Of a stretch of DNA of 23,524 nucleotides, positions 1 to 10,771 are shown piece after piece. The stretch is from Funneliformis mosseae (taxonomy: Eukaryota > Glomeromycota > Glomeromycetes > Glomerales > Glomeraceae): NCBI GenBank assembly GCA_910592005.1, contig CAJVPP010001016.1, positions 1-23,524 on the forward strand, given 5' to 3'. Position numbers and translations under genes: made by a program. A model generated the notes under the pieces. It was not told the DNA's origin, ran no database searches, and worked only from the letters and a program-made list of their open reading frames with translations. Within the stretch, counting starts at the first letter, position 1; each line of letters opens with the position of its first letter.

Positions 1-62
1 TAATTGGTATTATACATATCTTTTCATCATTGATCCTAATTTATTCGTGATCTTTATTCTGT

Positions 63-137
63 GATGCTCATTTCTGAGATATCTATTTCTGAGATGCTCA
101 TTTCTTAAACATTCATTTCTGAGATAAATTTTCTTAG
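63..137. repeat. 15-bp tandem repeat, five units
   Basis: Five consecutive 15-base units are visible, starting at 63, 78, 93, 108 and 123. Units 1 and 3 begin GATGCTCATTTCT and differ only near the end; units 2 and 4 keep the ATTTCTGA core; unit 5 is the most diverged. The array ends about 90 bases before the start codon of the RING pseudogene at 230, so it sits where a promoter or 5' leader would be. No function can be read from it; it is best called a minisatellite. Confidence 0.75.
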
Positions 138-229
138 AGTAAGGCTAATTTCGTTTTAGTCTTAATATATGAAAAAATATTTATGTAGGGAGAAAAGACG
201 GTGAGAAATCTTCTTTATGATTTAACAGT

Positions 230-1419
230 ATGACTAGCGAACTACCAGCAAGTCCTTCAGAAATTTATACAGATGATATAGAGGTTTTTCAACTTAAAGC
301 ACTTTCGTTAAATTTCCTAAAAAATATTTCTGAAATAACTGATGAACATATTCTAAAACTTGATCCTTGCCACTTCTGCGATAAAGAAATTCTTACCTTA
401 CCACTTCTTTCATTCACAGTATTATCATATAGACATATATACCATCGAATATATCTTAAAAAATATATTATACAATCAGAAACACGTTTTTCTTTATGCC
501 TTATTTCTAGTTGTATATCATCTTTCGAACTTATTAGGGAGGAACTTGCACTAGCTTCTGGTGAGTATTACATGGTGTCTAAGAATAAGAATTTCAGAAA
601 AAAAGATCCCTTAAGTGATAATACTATAGAAGACGAAGATTCTCTTGCAGGTCAGAGGGAAAAGAAAACTGAAATTACTACACATGATCAAGTGACAAGT
701 CCAATTATATATGTGGAAGAGATACCAGAGCTATCAGATATCATCGATAGTTCTCAAATAAGGTAGGTAATGCAGTGAAAATAGAATATGTAGTAATTAC
801 ACTTACCTTTCATTCTGTTTATTCCCTGAAATCTATGATTGAAGAATGGATAATTCGACTAATCAAACAACTGAAGATGACATCGCTAATATATAAATTG
901 ATCATCAAGAGAAACATCCCCAAGAACTAATCGTGAATAAGAAGATTTTGAGAGTTATTACATGAATTTTCTACACCTATTAAGGGGGAGACTATCGAAA
1001 CCAATGATAAGGATGAGGGTTCTAATGGTTTGATCTCGCAGAATTTAGCTCAATTATTTCAAAAAGTAATTAAGGCTAAAAAGCATATAACTTAAGCTTA
1101 TCAAGAGAAAATTCACTATTGGTATTACTATGCTAAACAGTTTGAAAAAAGTGTTAAAGATGTTAAAGATAATGATAAGAGGGTTAAAAATCAACAGGCT
1201 AGAACTCAGGTATATAATGCAATTTTAAAACATCTTTCAAATATTACAAGAGAAAATTTACGTAAGAAAACATAGAAGGCAAGAAATATTTTCGAATTGT
1301 TCAGTAAAATAGGAATTAAAAAAGTCAAGAGAGTTCAATCCTATAGTGCAGATAATATTTTAAAGCTTACAGGTACTAAAATCAAAAGTATTATAGCTCA
1401 TTTTGCTCAGAAATCATAA
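230..1419 (+). pseudogene. RING-finger/SYSAD-domain family protein, degenerate (copy 1)
   Basis: The first segment (230-762) is open for 178 codons. It has the layout of a RING protein: Cys47-x2-Cys50, then a His69/His72 pair in 'YRHIYHRIY', where an active RING would read C-G-H-x-F-H-x-x-C. The two cysteines are now Tyr67 and Tyr75, so zinc binding must be lost. AAG|GTAGGT at 760-768 could be a splice donor. A second segment starts near 847 and, after a frameshift near 965, runs to TAA at 1417-1419 with in-frame stops at 1093 (TAA) and 1273 (TAG). Its end carries a helical domain, 'IFELFSKIGIKKV...QSYSAD', shared with the genes at 5022 and 10772. RING proteins of this type usually act as E3 ubiquitin ligases; that role is inferred for the ancestor only. 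From memory the family is large in Rhizophagus-like fungi. Confidence 0.75.
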
Positions 1420-1889
1420 ATTCTTTGCAGATTACATGAACTATATTTCACGCTACATGACCACTGCGCCACATATCGAAAATGTTTTTTTAGTTTATCT
1501 TACTATTTTTATGATTAATAAATAAAGTTAGTTTGCGAGTTGTTTTAACTAATGTATGCTATATATAGGTGGTATGACATTACTTTATTGCAAGACTCGC
1601 CAAAAATATTTATAATTAACTGGTAGATCCTACTTCTATTAGTTAAAAGTAAGAAGAGTCTTCATGATTGTTATATGATACAGCATGTATTAGCGAATTG
1701 ATGGGTCGACCGTGTCTCAAACTTATTTCACGTGTTAATTTTCCTTTTTTTTATTTATGATCAGTTCTTATTACATTATCAGATAATATTATAAGAAAAA
1801 AAACATATCTGTTTATCATATCAATGAGAATAAAACGTTTTTTTATTGTAGTGAAAAATATAGAAATTTATTATGTCAGTTTCATAATA
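1420..1889. other. Intergenic spacer, AT-rich, with a pol III A-box-like motif
   Basis: This 470-base stretch lies between two convergent pseudogenes. On the minus strand, 1471 down to 1461 reads TGGCGCAGTGG, a perfect match to the tRNA A-box consensus TGGCNNAGTGG. A weak GTTC-containing B-box-like sequence follows about 30 bases further along. No cloverleaf can be folded by eye, so this looks like a fragment of a tRNA-derived SINE rather than a tRNA gene. The rest is low-complexity AT-rich sequence, including an AATAAATAAAG at about 1518 that could be a poly(A) signal for the pseudogene on its left. Confidence 0.35.
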
Positions 1890-3934
1890 CTAAAAATTTA
1901 CAATGAAGTTACACATATCGCCTTTCAAGAAAAGAACTTCATCCTGCTGACCACTATGTTTTATAATAACACTTTTATAGTCATTCACATAAAGAACGTA
2001 CTAAAAGTTTGTTTTTAATTCCTTTACTTCTTTTTGATAATATTGGAAATTAATGATAGCCCAATTTTTCATCAGAATCTTGTCGTATTTACCATCATTA
2101 ACAAATCTTTCTGCATGCTTTTTCAAATGATTACCTCCTGAGTTAGCTCAATTCCCCAACAATAATCACTGTTAACAAAAAATCTAAAAATCCATTTACG
2201 CTAAATGTAGCACTAACATTAGAACTAACTGATGTATCCTTTGGGACTATGGTTATTGCAGTTCAATACCACTCCATTTGCCAAGTTCTTTCAAGTAAGT
2301 ATGCATCAAGTCCTTTTTCTTTTCCATACGAATTAATTAATATAGAAGGACTCATATGTTTAATAGTTCGCTTCAAAAATTCCTCAAGGTTAAGTGTAGG
2401 TATTTTTATAAGAGGTGAGGTAAACAAGTGGTGACTCATTACAACTCGAAAGATAGGACAGTGAACTGTACTTATCTAGAATCTGCTACAAAAGTCCTAT
2501 TCTGATAAAATTCTTAGCAACACTATCTATACTAAAGTCAATAGGAAAGAATCTATCAGCTTGATTGTTAAGTAATACATTTTGAATAAATTTGGCTTCT
2601 CCTTCAGTTAGATTTTAATTATAAATCCAATAAAATGCATGTAATCCTTTCATTACATTAATAGTTAGACTTGGTGAAGCAAGATAACTTAACATTCCTA
2701 TTGTCAAAGCTTCATCATTTTTTTCAGCTAGAAAATAATTTGATTTATCCTTATAATGAGTGTATAACAAATTTAAAATAAATTGACACAAGCCTACATG
2801 ACCTCCAGTAAGAGAAAAGATCGCATCTGCAATTTTCTAGAGAATCTTAAACAATGGCTACCACCTAAATGCGCATCTGAACATAAAATCTTGTAAGATC
2901 TTTGAGTTCTCCCTCAGCTAAAAATAAGGATTTCAAGCTAAGAGTATTGTTGTCGTAAAATTTCAAAGGTGTAGGTATTTCATTCATTTCATTCACAAGT
3001 ATTGGATCATATGTACCAAAAAGGAGTATATAAATATCATTTTTGTTTTTGTTCTCACTTAATATAATCATTTTCACTTTACCCCAAAAGTAATCAGCAC
3101 AGTTATCATAAATAATTTGTATTTCGTCTATGAAAATATAAATGGTTCCTATGTTATCATTGATTTCTGTCCAGCTACAACCAACTTTATTCCTTCAGAA
3201 ATTTTTAAAATGTTCCTTAGTTATTTGCTTTCTACCACCTAACCTAGCTAGACTTATGTAGAAACTACCACAATTAGAAAAATAGTCTTGAAGCATCTGA
3301 TCTAGAGTAGTTTTCCTAATGATAATAGACTTTGCAAAAGTCCAATGCGATTCATTTCCATGAATTTAATAATTTCATCTAATCTATTTCCTGAAATAGA
3401 AATAAGACTATTATGGCCTTCCTTTGATTCTAAAGGATAGTCAGATTTTCTTCTCTTTCGACTTCCACCTTCCTTATCCTCTTTCAGTCTTCTCTTTTCT
3501 GATCAAATAAAAAATATAATATGTGAGATAACATGAATCTCTTGTTCAAGAGGTAAACCATTAGGAGATACTTACCAGTGGTGGCATGCTGAAGTAGTTA
3601 CGCGATGATATGTACTCGTTCCTTCAGAGCGACAAAATTTGAAAATTCATGATCAATAGACATACTTGATTTCAACTTATTTTTGAGAGCTCTTAATTTT
3701 TGTTCAATGCTAGTTTTGTCTTTGTTATTAGCTATTTCTCAAGAATTGTCTACTTATTGTTACCTTTAGCAAACCTTTTAACTTTCTATAGTGACTTCAC
3801 CTTGCAAATATTCTTGTAAGCAGTGGGGCTTTTCTCCATAACCCTAACTATCATTTGCTTGAGATTCCCAAAGGTGAGTTCTGCTTTAAGAATCATCTTA
3901 TTTTCAGAGATCAAGTTGTCTTGGAAAATGTTAA
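1890..3934 (-). pseudogene. Crinkler-like P-loop NTPase with C-terminal nuclease-like domain, degenerate
   Basis: Read on the minus strand, the trace starts after an acceptor-like CAG at 3935 with a coiled-coil-rich region, then a 77-base intron (3575-3499, GTAAGT...GATCAG), a basic linker and an NTPase core. Legible pieces are 'RKTTL' (3317-3303), probably the tail of Walker A; 'IFIDEIQ' (about 3136-3116), Walker B; 'LLFGTYDP' (about 3027-3004), a sensor strand; and 'LTGGHVGLC' (about 2812-2786). The C-terminal part has 'LDFFVN' followed by 'WGIELT', spaced like a PD-(D/E)XK nuclease core, and ends near TAG 1890-1892. The order NTPase then nuclease matches Crinkler-type proteins of oomycetes and mycorrhizal fungi, some of which are secreted or nuclear effectors. 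I see no N-terminal targeting domain. Stops (TGA at 3195, TAG at 2865, TAA at 2847 and others) and several frameshifts make it non-functional. The family call is from motif memory. Confidence 0.75.
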
Positions 3935-5021
3935 CTGGAAAGGGTTAGAAAGGAGATAAGTTAGAATAACACAATAAAATAACATTTCAACAATATGCCT
4001 GCAAATACGAAAATTGAGAGTTAAAAAAAACAAGGATCAAAAAAAAGTAATTTTTCAGTATAATACAAGCAAAAGACTATGGATACAATGTTAGATCTAG
4101 CAGGTAGAGTATTTTTCTCAAATTTAGTTTATACCTAGAATAACGAAAATACTTGAGATAATGAAGAATAGCTTGATATTTTGAATATATTTCATATATA
4201 TATGTATTTCCATAAATAGTTGTTAACTAATTACTACGAACTGTAAGCTAGCGAACTTAGTGAATTTTGTAATAATTCAAACCTGTTTGATTGGATTTTA
4301 AGCAACCAACGGTATTAGTAGTTCACATTTGATCAGATTATATCAACTAATAGAATTTGCCGATCGATCAGGTTTGAACTGGCCTAATGTTTCAATACAA
4401 AATTATGAAAAAAATTATCTAAGCCACATATCACAATGTTACATGAGAGTGTCGATCAGTTATCGGTGAAGCTAATGTTCTAGACAAAAATATTATGCAA
4501 TTCAAGTATGAATATTTCAGCTGCGACTGTGCATTTGCAAGGAAGCGACTACAAAGCTTGCAAAGCTAATATCTATTTTTGTTCAGAAATTTTGAGGATC
4601 TTATTAGACGGAGAATGTAAACTTTCAGTGAGTTTTACTAAGGTCAATACTGTTAATTTATTTCTGACTCTACATGTTTTACGTATAATTGACGACCATT
4701 TTATTCTATCCAGAACATCAATGTTGAGACAAATGAAATCGGATTAGAGTTAATGTTGGGATATTGTGTTAGTACAGATAGTTTAGATGAGTATTAATAT
4801 AAGACTGCCATTTTACTTTGTAAACAAGTTTATGTATCATCAAATCATGTAATTTATTTTCTGTATCAATAGAATTTGAGCTGAAAATACTATACATTGT
4901 ATCAAATATATTTTTCATGGGATATGGAAACATATGGTGAATAAAAAAAGTAAGATCTAAAGTCCTACTTGGGTAAAATGCATTTTAAATAAATCGTGTT
5001 CTATATGAAAGGTGATCGAAT
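3935..5021. other. AT-rich intergenic spacer
   Basis: No coding segment with recognisable motifs was found on either strand. An open frame at 4508-4747 has no family resemblance, no intron signals and low-complexity composition, and is most likely chance. The only structure I see is the imperfect inverted repeat at 4276-4378, listed separately. Homopolymer A and T runs are frequent, and a short TA-rich tract lies at about 4193-4205. Confidence 0.6.
4276..4378. repeat. Short imperfect inverted repeat, possible MITE remnant
   Basis: TTCAAACCTG at 4276-4285 is the exact reverse complement of CAGGTTTGAA at 4369-4378. The match extends inward with a few mismatches to about 19 bases per arm (TTCAAACCTGTTTGATTGG against TTCAAACCTGATCGATCGG). 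The arms enclose about 65 bases without coding potential. The layout fits a very short non-autonomous inverted-repeat element or a hairpin, but no clear target-site duplication flanks it, so the transposon reading is weak. Confidence 0.35.
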
Positions 5022-7335
5022 ATGCAATCTGAACTTGATTCATTAAAACAATGCATTGTCAAACTTCTAGCTGAAAATGCTAATGTTAAGGCCGAGAATG
5101 TCAAGAATAAAGCTAAAAATGCTAAATTAAGGCAGGCTATAGAAGAGAATAAAGCCAGATTTGTAAAACTAGAGCAGAGCGATAAAGAAAAGGTTGAGCT
5201 CATTATAGAACTAAATTGTGATGTCAGAAAAATCAAACAGGAGCAAATTGCTATTAATGTTTCAGTGCAAGACGGGACATCTGTAATGAAATCTTCCACT
5301 TGTTCAGAATTACAGGTGACTTCCCAATCATCTATTTCACCACCTATTAAGGGTAACTTTGAGAATAGCTTTGATGTACTCAACCCACTTATGCAGGGTC
5401 TAAATTATTGGAGGATAGACAGACTGATGAATTCCTGATTTTAGTAAGTAAGAAGGAGGTTAGTGATATGATGAGACAACGCAATAGAGAGAAAAAAACT
5501 TTTGCGTAGATTAACATATTCAAGCTAAGATCAGGATAAGCCCTCAATTTTCTAGAATAATTCCTTTATGCCCCTAGAAGATTCTGCAAAAACTGAAACC
5601 AATACAAGCAGTTTGTAATCATCAATCAAATTGAGTATTTGCAAAGCAGGAGAAACTCAAGTACTACCCAAAAATACAAAAGTTTTTCATGATTATATAG
5701 TAGTTCAAGATTTTATACAAGAAGTGTCTTCAGAGTTGATAGATGAAGATGATATCCAAATTATTGATGGAAATCAAGAGCTAACAATTGACATGACAAT
5801 AGAAGTTGAGCTTGCTCATCTATTTCTAAAAGTAAGTATTGAAGGGAAGAACACTATACAGGTAAAGTAAAAAGAGATTTCATATCACTATTCATATGAG
5901 AAAAAGTTCGAAAAAGGCGTTCAAGAAATTATTGCCAAAGATAATATTTCAGACCAGACGGCAAGAAAACAATTATTCCAAGATATAATAAAGCATCTTT
6001 CTGGAATAACATTAGAAACTTTACGTAAAAAAACCCAAAGAGCTATAAAGATTTACAAACTGTTTGAAAAGATAGGAATAGATAGAATTAAGAATATCAA
6101 ATCTTACAGCGCAGATTCTATTTCAAAGTTTACTAAGCCTCAAATCTAAATTATTCTGAATTATTTTGATGAATCTGGCTATGCTGATATGGAGCTAAAA
6201 AAACCTAACTCATATTCTGGATGCAAAAATACAGAAAAAGTGAGACCTAAAGTTCCACTTGAGAGAAATCAGGGGTCTGTCTCAAAAAAATTACCAGATG
6301 CCAAGATAAGCATTTCACTTACACTTCAAACTTCGAAAACCAATCTGACTAATGCATCAGAGGCACGAGAGCAATATTTGGATTCAGTTGAGGTAACAAA
6401 ATGTATTATCAGCATTCCAATCTAAGCCAACTTATGACCGCTCCTATTTTTGCAATAAAATATTGGATTAATATTCTGCTTTATATAGAGAATTTAGTAG
6501 TGAAAATTTTGATTATTATAGCATTACTGATGAGACATCATGCCTACTATGCAAGTTAGATCATAATAATGAAGAAAGTATAGAAGGTAGGTATAAATCT
6601 GGATCTTACTTTATTAAATGTGAACAGCGTGAAATTGAGATAACTGCATAATCTCATTATATTATAATATATTCTATTTGTCCACGCTTCATTGTGTGAT
6701 ATTTTTTTAGGACTAATTATGTCAACTATTAGTTTATTACCTAATTTAAATTGATTTGCAATCATATAAAACAGCAACATGACCAAGCCTGATAAAGTAT
6801 TAACACCTGAGTATCTGGATTGGCATGCCAAATTAACTGGGTTACCAAGTGTTTTGACAGATAGGATTCGGTCCAGCTTATACAAAAAATATAAAAAGAA
6901 ACTGGGCATGAGCAATGGCAATTATCAGAAGATTGCCTTCTCATAAATTCGAAGCCAGAAAACAAAGTATCCTATTTATCTTCTTCTAAGCAATGTGAAG
7001 AAAAAGGACCTATAACTTTTGAAGCCAGACCCGATCCAAAATTAATTATCAAGTCTGTCTTAAAGCATTTCACATACCTAAAATTCCGAAATAGTTTTAG
7101 GGGAATTGATAATTATAATTTTGTATCACCTCAGCCGTGGAGCTCACCATGCCCTATTTGTGATGAAAAACATGGGAATTATGGATTACATGGCTCATGG
7201 TACTGCGAAAATGGGTATCAATTCCCTTATGATCCTGAATTAGCGAAGTTGTATTTCCAAGATAAGTTGGAATATTATCTTACCTACAACACTTCAAACA
7301 ATAAACTCAAGTTCGATAATAGCATAGAGAGCTAA
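5022..7335 (+). pseudogene. Coiled-coil/SYSAD/zinc-knuckle family protein, degenerate (copy 2)
   Basis: The start ATG at 5022 opens a 138-codon coiled coil (heptad Leu/Val with 'LAENANVKAENVKNKAKNAK', residues about 5-65). A frameshift near 5415 leads into 'TDEFLILVSKKEVSDMM' and 'RQRNREKK'. A second open stretch (5631-6425) has in-frame TAAs at 5868 and 6147 and carries the SYSAD domain: 'IYKLFEKIGIDRIK', then 'SYSADSISKFT'. Next, 6447-6651 has a knuckle 'CLLCKLDH...SGSYFIKC'. From 6779 comes 'YLDWHAKLTGLP' and, after one frameshift in an A-run near 6897, an open stretch of about 145 codons to TAA at 7333-7335 with 'CPICDEKHG' and 'HGSWYC'. From memory these blocks co-occur in this order in Rhizophagus proteins. 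It lacks the RING of the other copies. The biochemical role is unknown; the Cys/His spacing suggests zinc binding. Confidence 0.7.
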
Positions 7336-7950
7336 TCCTGCATTTGTGTTTCTTTTTTTCATCGCTCATCAATAAAATACCTTCACACTTATCACCTAAT
7401 ATGTAAAAAATAGTGATGTTAGAGACTGTGACCACGGGTCACGAACTCACGATCTCAAATTTAGCACTTTTTTCTATATGTAGTATTGTAAAACGTGATT
7501 CCATCCATCAATTCCTTTTCCAGGACTGTTGCGTCATCTAAGGCACTGCAAAATTATATAAAACAGTGAGACGCGTATTGATGTGCCCGTGTAACTTTAA
7601 AGAGATTTTAATCATCGAAGCAATCGTAGTATAAAACCATTTCTCGTTGTTTACTCAAGAAGACATTCCGCCTAACTTTTACCGAAGCTGAACAAGGTTA
7701 CCAATGAAAGATACGTTAACGGTATCCTACGCCCATATGGTTCAGCCCTTTGGTCGATGCTTGGATTAGAGTGCTGTGGGTAAATCGCTATGACTCGTTA
7801 CATGCTCGCAATGGCTCTTAGTGCCTCAGCCTGGGCCTCTATTCCAGAATATATATTGTCATTAAAACTTTTATTTTATTGTAATAATCCAACAGATTAT
7901 TCTATTAAAATTATGTTGTTTAATATCACTACAGTAACCTTCTTTTTAAT
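7336..7950. other. Intergenic region with a less AT-rich island of unknown origin
   Basis: Between two gene remnants, positions about 7500-7850 are visibly less AT-rich than the flanks (for example around 7720-7850). A plus-strand frame reads 'MTRYMLAMALSASAWAS' at 7790 and the opposite strand also has short open pieces, but neither gives a family I recognise. On the minus strand, about 7460-7437, 'GAGTTCGTGACCC' resembles a pol III B-box, without a convincing A-box at the right distance. It may be an old insertion, or the promoter and 5' region of the gene starting at 7951. No clear TATA box was found. Confidence 0.4.
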
Positions 7951-10369
7951 ATGGAATTTGATTATTACTCGGATACCTATGTGTTCAGTTCCAATCCTAA
8001 GGACTTGAGTATTTTAAACTTTCTTAATTATCTGAAAGATAAATTGGTATTCACATCAGATAGCAAACAAGAAGTCCAGGATGCGCTTACAAGAACGGTC
8101 GAAAGTGTTATTGATTCGCCTATTGTACAGGCTGGGATAAAGAAACGGTTAAAAAAAATATCCGATAATATCAGTGATACTTTTGAAAGAAAGGAAATTG
8201 TTGAATTTTTTGCGGAATTGGACAAGGAGTTTGAGGCAGTAAGTAATTGCGGTTTTGCATGATATGGCCCTGTATATATATTTGAAAATATTAATTTATC
8301 GTTTGTAGAGGCAAAATCGACGAAATCTCGAGATGTCTTATGATAAGTATAGCTCCGAACTACTACAAAAGTCTGGTGATTTAAATACATCGAGACTTTC
8401 ATCTTATTATATGACAATGTCTGCCGAATTTCACGAAAAGGTAAGATCAATGTTTTTATTCTGCTCGTTCCAAGTTTGATTGCTAACTTTAAACCCATAT
8501 TTCTTTGTTATATCACCTAGGAGAATCAACTTCTGATCAAAGCAATTATTTTCAAGAAAAAGACGAGATGTTTGTTTTAATGAGGAGCGAACAATAAAGA
8601 AGCAATATCAAGATGGATATACTGCGTCACCTTCACTTGATAAAATGAACAGGATGCAGATTTTGCTGTTGAACAGGATACGGATAACATGTATTACCAG
8701 GATCTGTCATCTGAAATCTCAATCTTTTAATATTTCATTATTGTCTGTTATTTAATAAGCCTTTATCTCATAATAGACTTCATTAAATTCGGCTATCGAA
8801 AGGCCTGTTAATAGTGAAGGTGCGATAGATGTTGAAGTCCCAATCTCCAAGCGACATCAAAAGGCAGTTGCTTCTAAGAGTGTAAGTACATAAATAACAA
8901 CTGGCAAATAATAATTAGTACATCTCAAATCTTTTGGATGTGCATACAGACTAAAAATAGAAATGAAGAGTCGGTTGAGAAATATATTTCCCAAGAAGAT
9001 TTGTTAAACTCGGTGAACGAAACATCCAATACCTTCAAGCAAATAGAGTTCCCAACGTATTACGATAAACTAAAAACCATATGGAACACTTGTAATGCCG
9101 GAACGAATTATTTTGTTAGATTTAAGAGACAAAGAAATATTAAATCAACTGCACAATCTTTTGGAAGATTGTGAACTAGAATCGCTGTTCGAGAGACTAT
9201 CGTTAGAGGATGAGAATGAACATATGAGTAAGACTGCACAAGAATATATGATGCTGTTCGACCAAATTATAGAAGATCTTCGGATGAAGAGGGAGAGGAG
9301 GATGTTGAAGAGGGGTATGCGGGGAATGTTGCTGAAAATGGTATCGAAATTGAAGATGAATCTGCTTCCGAAATGGGAAAAATAACACATAGTTTGAATA
9401 GAACAGCCAAAAAACTTCGATTCCTATCAAACACCATTCCCATTCCGGTGCATGACTATGATCAATCCCAATTTCCAGACGTACATATTATTAAAAGTGT
9501 TCCAGCCACTTAGATGCTGTCACTAAAATGAAAGGCATTGTGAAGAACACTACTGAACGATCATGGACATCGCATATTTTAGCTTATCTTTTTTTTATTA
9601 CATTTAGTTTTCTTGATTCCGTGCAATATTTTTCTTGCGAGCGGACTATTTCTACGAAGATGGATTCTCGACCCACAGATTATAGAGCGGATGGAGTAGC
9701 TGAATTCTTTGAACGTCCAAAACAAATCCCGTTGTTTCTGCTTGAAGTTTCTGGAGGCCCTGGTGATCCGGATCCCGATAAGTTCAAAACCGATAGGCAC
9801 AAATTAATGAGTGAAGGCGTCTTCGCTCTTAACAAATTTATGACGAAAACAGAACTTCCAACATGGAACGTTTGTAAAACATTGGGAATTTTCCTTGCTC
9901 AGGCATTTGGTAAGCTATTTTCAGAATATTTCGAGCATGAATACATTACTTTATTTTAATATAATATACTATTTATTACAGGTGATGAGCTCGAGATCGG
10001 TCAGATTATTTATATTGGTCCAGGATTATACCATTTACGATACCTAATCTAATTATTCCAACTTCCGCTACTAATTTGGAACACGTGCCTCGAATAATTC
10101 GAACATTATTATGTTTGCGATATAATGTTGTCAAGAAGATTGAAAAATTCAAGAAATTCGAAAGAAGTGGACAACGTCGTATCATGAAACCCATAACTAA
10201 ATATGCTACCGGGGTTTCACCAGGCCGGCTTAGAACTGTAACTTTTGCTGAATTTTTACCTAAAGAGACATCTAGTAAGGTTAATAGTAATGGACAAGGG
10301 AATGTAACAGGAGGAAGGGGAAGAGGTCGGGGAAGAGGTCGAGGAAAAGGTCGTGGTTCAGAAATTTAA
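7951..10369 (+). pseudogene. Multi-exon gene with PD-(D/E)XK-like C-terminal domain and RGG-like tail; frameshifted
   Basis: Exon 1 (7951-8238, 96 codons) and exon 2 (8309-8440, 44 codons) join in phase through a clean GTAAGT...GTAG intron. Further introns are 8441-8520, one ending at 8776, 8882-8949 (GTAAGT...ACAG) and 9910-9981 (GTAAGC...ACAG). The N-terminal half is helical and charged; about 9280-9390 is very acidic. The C-terminal half (9528-10369) contains 'DSRPTDYRADGVAEFF', then 'LLEVSGGPG', a spacing and D/E pattern like a PD-(D/E)XK nuclease fold, followed by 'DRHKLM', and after the last intron 'IGQIIYIGPGLYHL'. It ends in a Gly-Arg tail (10314-10362), which often binds nucleic acid. 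The frame must change near 8560, 8577, 8645, 9090, 9280, 9512 and 10035; each looks like a one-base indel, and nonsense substitutions are rare. It is therefore a young pseudogene or a gene hit by assembly indels. The nuclease role is inferred; Mucoromycota have related proteins, from memory. Confidence 0.7.
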
Positions 10370-10448
10370 AAGTTTGCGATTTTATTATATGTCACTAAAT
10401 ATGATTTTTCTTTTCGCGTAATTTACTTCAAGCACATGCAAACCCATT

Positions 10449-10464
10449 AATAAAAAACAATAAA
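10449..10464 (+). terminator. Candidate polyadenylation signals
   Basis: Two AATAAA hexamers at 10449-10454 and 10459-10464 lie 80 to 95 bases after the stop codon at 10367-10369. The distance is ordinary for a fungal poly(A) signal, but AT-rich sequence makes the hexamer common by chance. Confidence 0.35.
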
Positions 10465-10724
10465 AAATTTCACCCAACTTTTTATCTGCCATATTGGTAT
10501 TAGTTTAATATAATAATAAAGCATTCACATCAGACTTGTAAATAACTTCGTATACATTATGAGTGATCGGCGTTGCAATTTGTAACGCGCACGTGAATTT
10601 ATTTTATTCATTATTCACACCGAAGCATTAGTCTATTTCCATTTCACATGGGATTTGATAATCAGGTAGAGGGATACGCAGTGACAAAATGCAGGTGATC
10701 CGGCCTCTCAACAATTTCCAGCGC

Positions 10725-10732
10725 TATAAAAA
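10725..10732 (+). promoter_or_regulatory. Candidate TATA box
   Basis: TATAAAAA at 10725-10732 follows the GC-containing CAGCGC and sits 47 bases before the ATG at 10772. Placement and sequence fit a core promoter for the third RING/SYSAD copy. The upstream 150 bases are less AT-rich than most spacers here. The call is from position and consensus only. Confidence 0.5.
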
Positions 10733-10771
10733 CAGTCAGTTCAAATCTGTGAGGAAAAAAAAGGTTCCAAT

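Noticed and set aside
1824..2018. Plus-strand open frame of 64 codons
   Set aside because: It lies opposite the C-terminal nuclease-like part of the minus-strand Crinkler-like pseudogene, which has recognisable motifs; the plus frame has none.
2249..2434. Plus-strand open frame of 61 codons
   Set aside because: Antisense to readable Crinkler-like sequence; no motif and no splice context.
4508..4747. Plus-strand open frame of 79 codons
   Set aside because: No family resemblance, no supporting signals and AT-rich chance composition.
4985..5383. Minus-strand open frame of 132 codons
   Set aside because: Mirror of the plus-strand coiled coil at 5022. The Ser/Leu/Phe-rich composition is the usual antisense of Lys/Glu-rich heptads.
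6556..6965. Two overlapping minus-strand open frames
   Set aside because: Both are antisense to the zinc-knuckle and 'YLDWHAKLTGLP' segments, which are clearly the coding strand.
7790..8008. Plus-strand open frame starting 'MTRYMLAMALSAS'
   Set aside because: It overlaps the start of the 7951 gene in another frame and has no continuation or motif.
8028..8498. Minus-strand open frame of 156 codons
   Set aside because: Antisense to exons 1 and 2 of the 7951 gene, whose in-phase splice junctions support the plus strand.
9145..9430. Minus-strand open frames
   Set aside because: Antisense to the acidic linker of the 7951 gene; no motifs.
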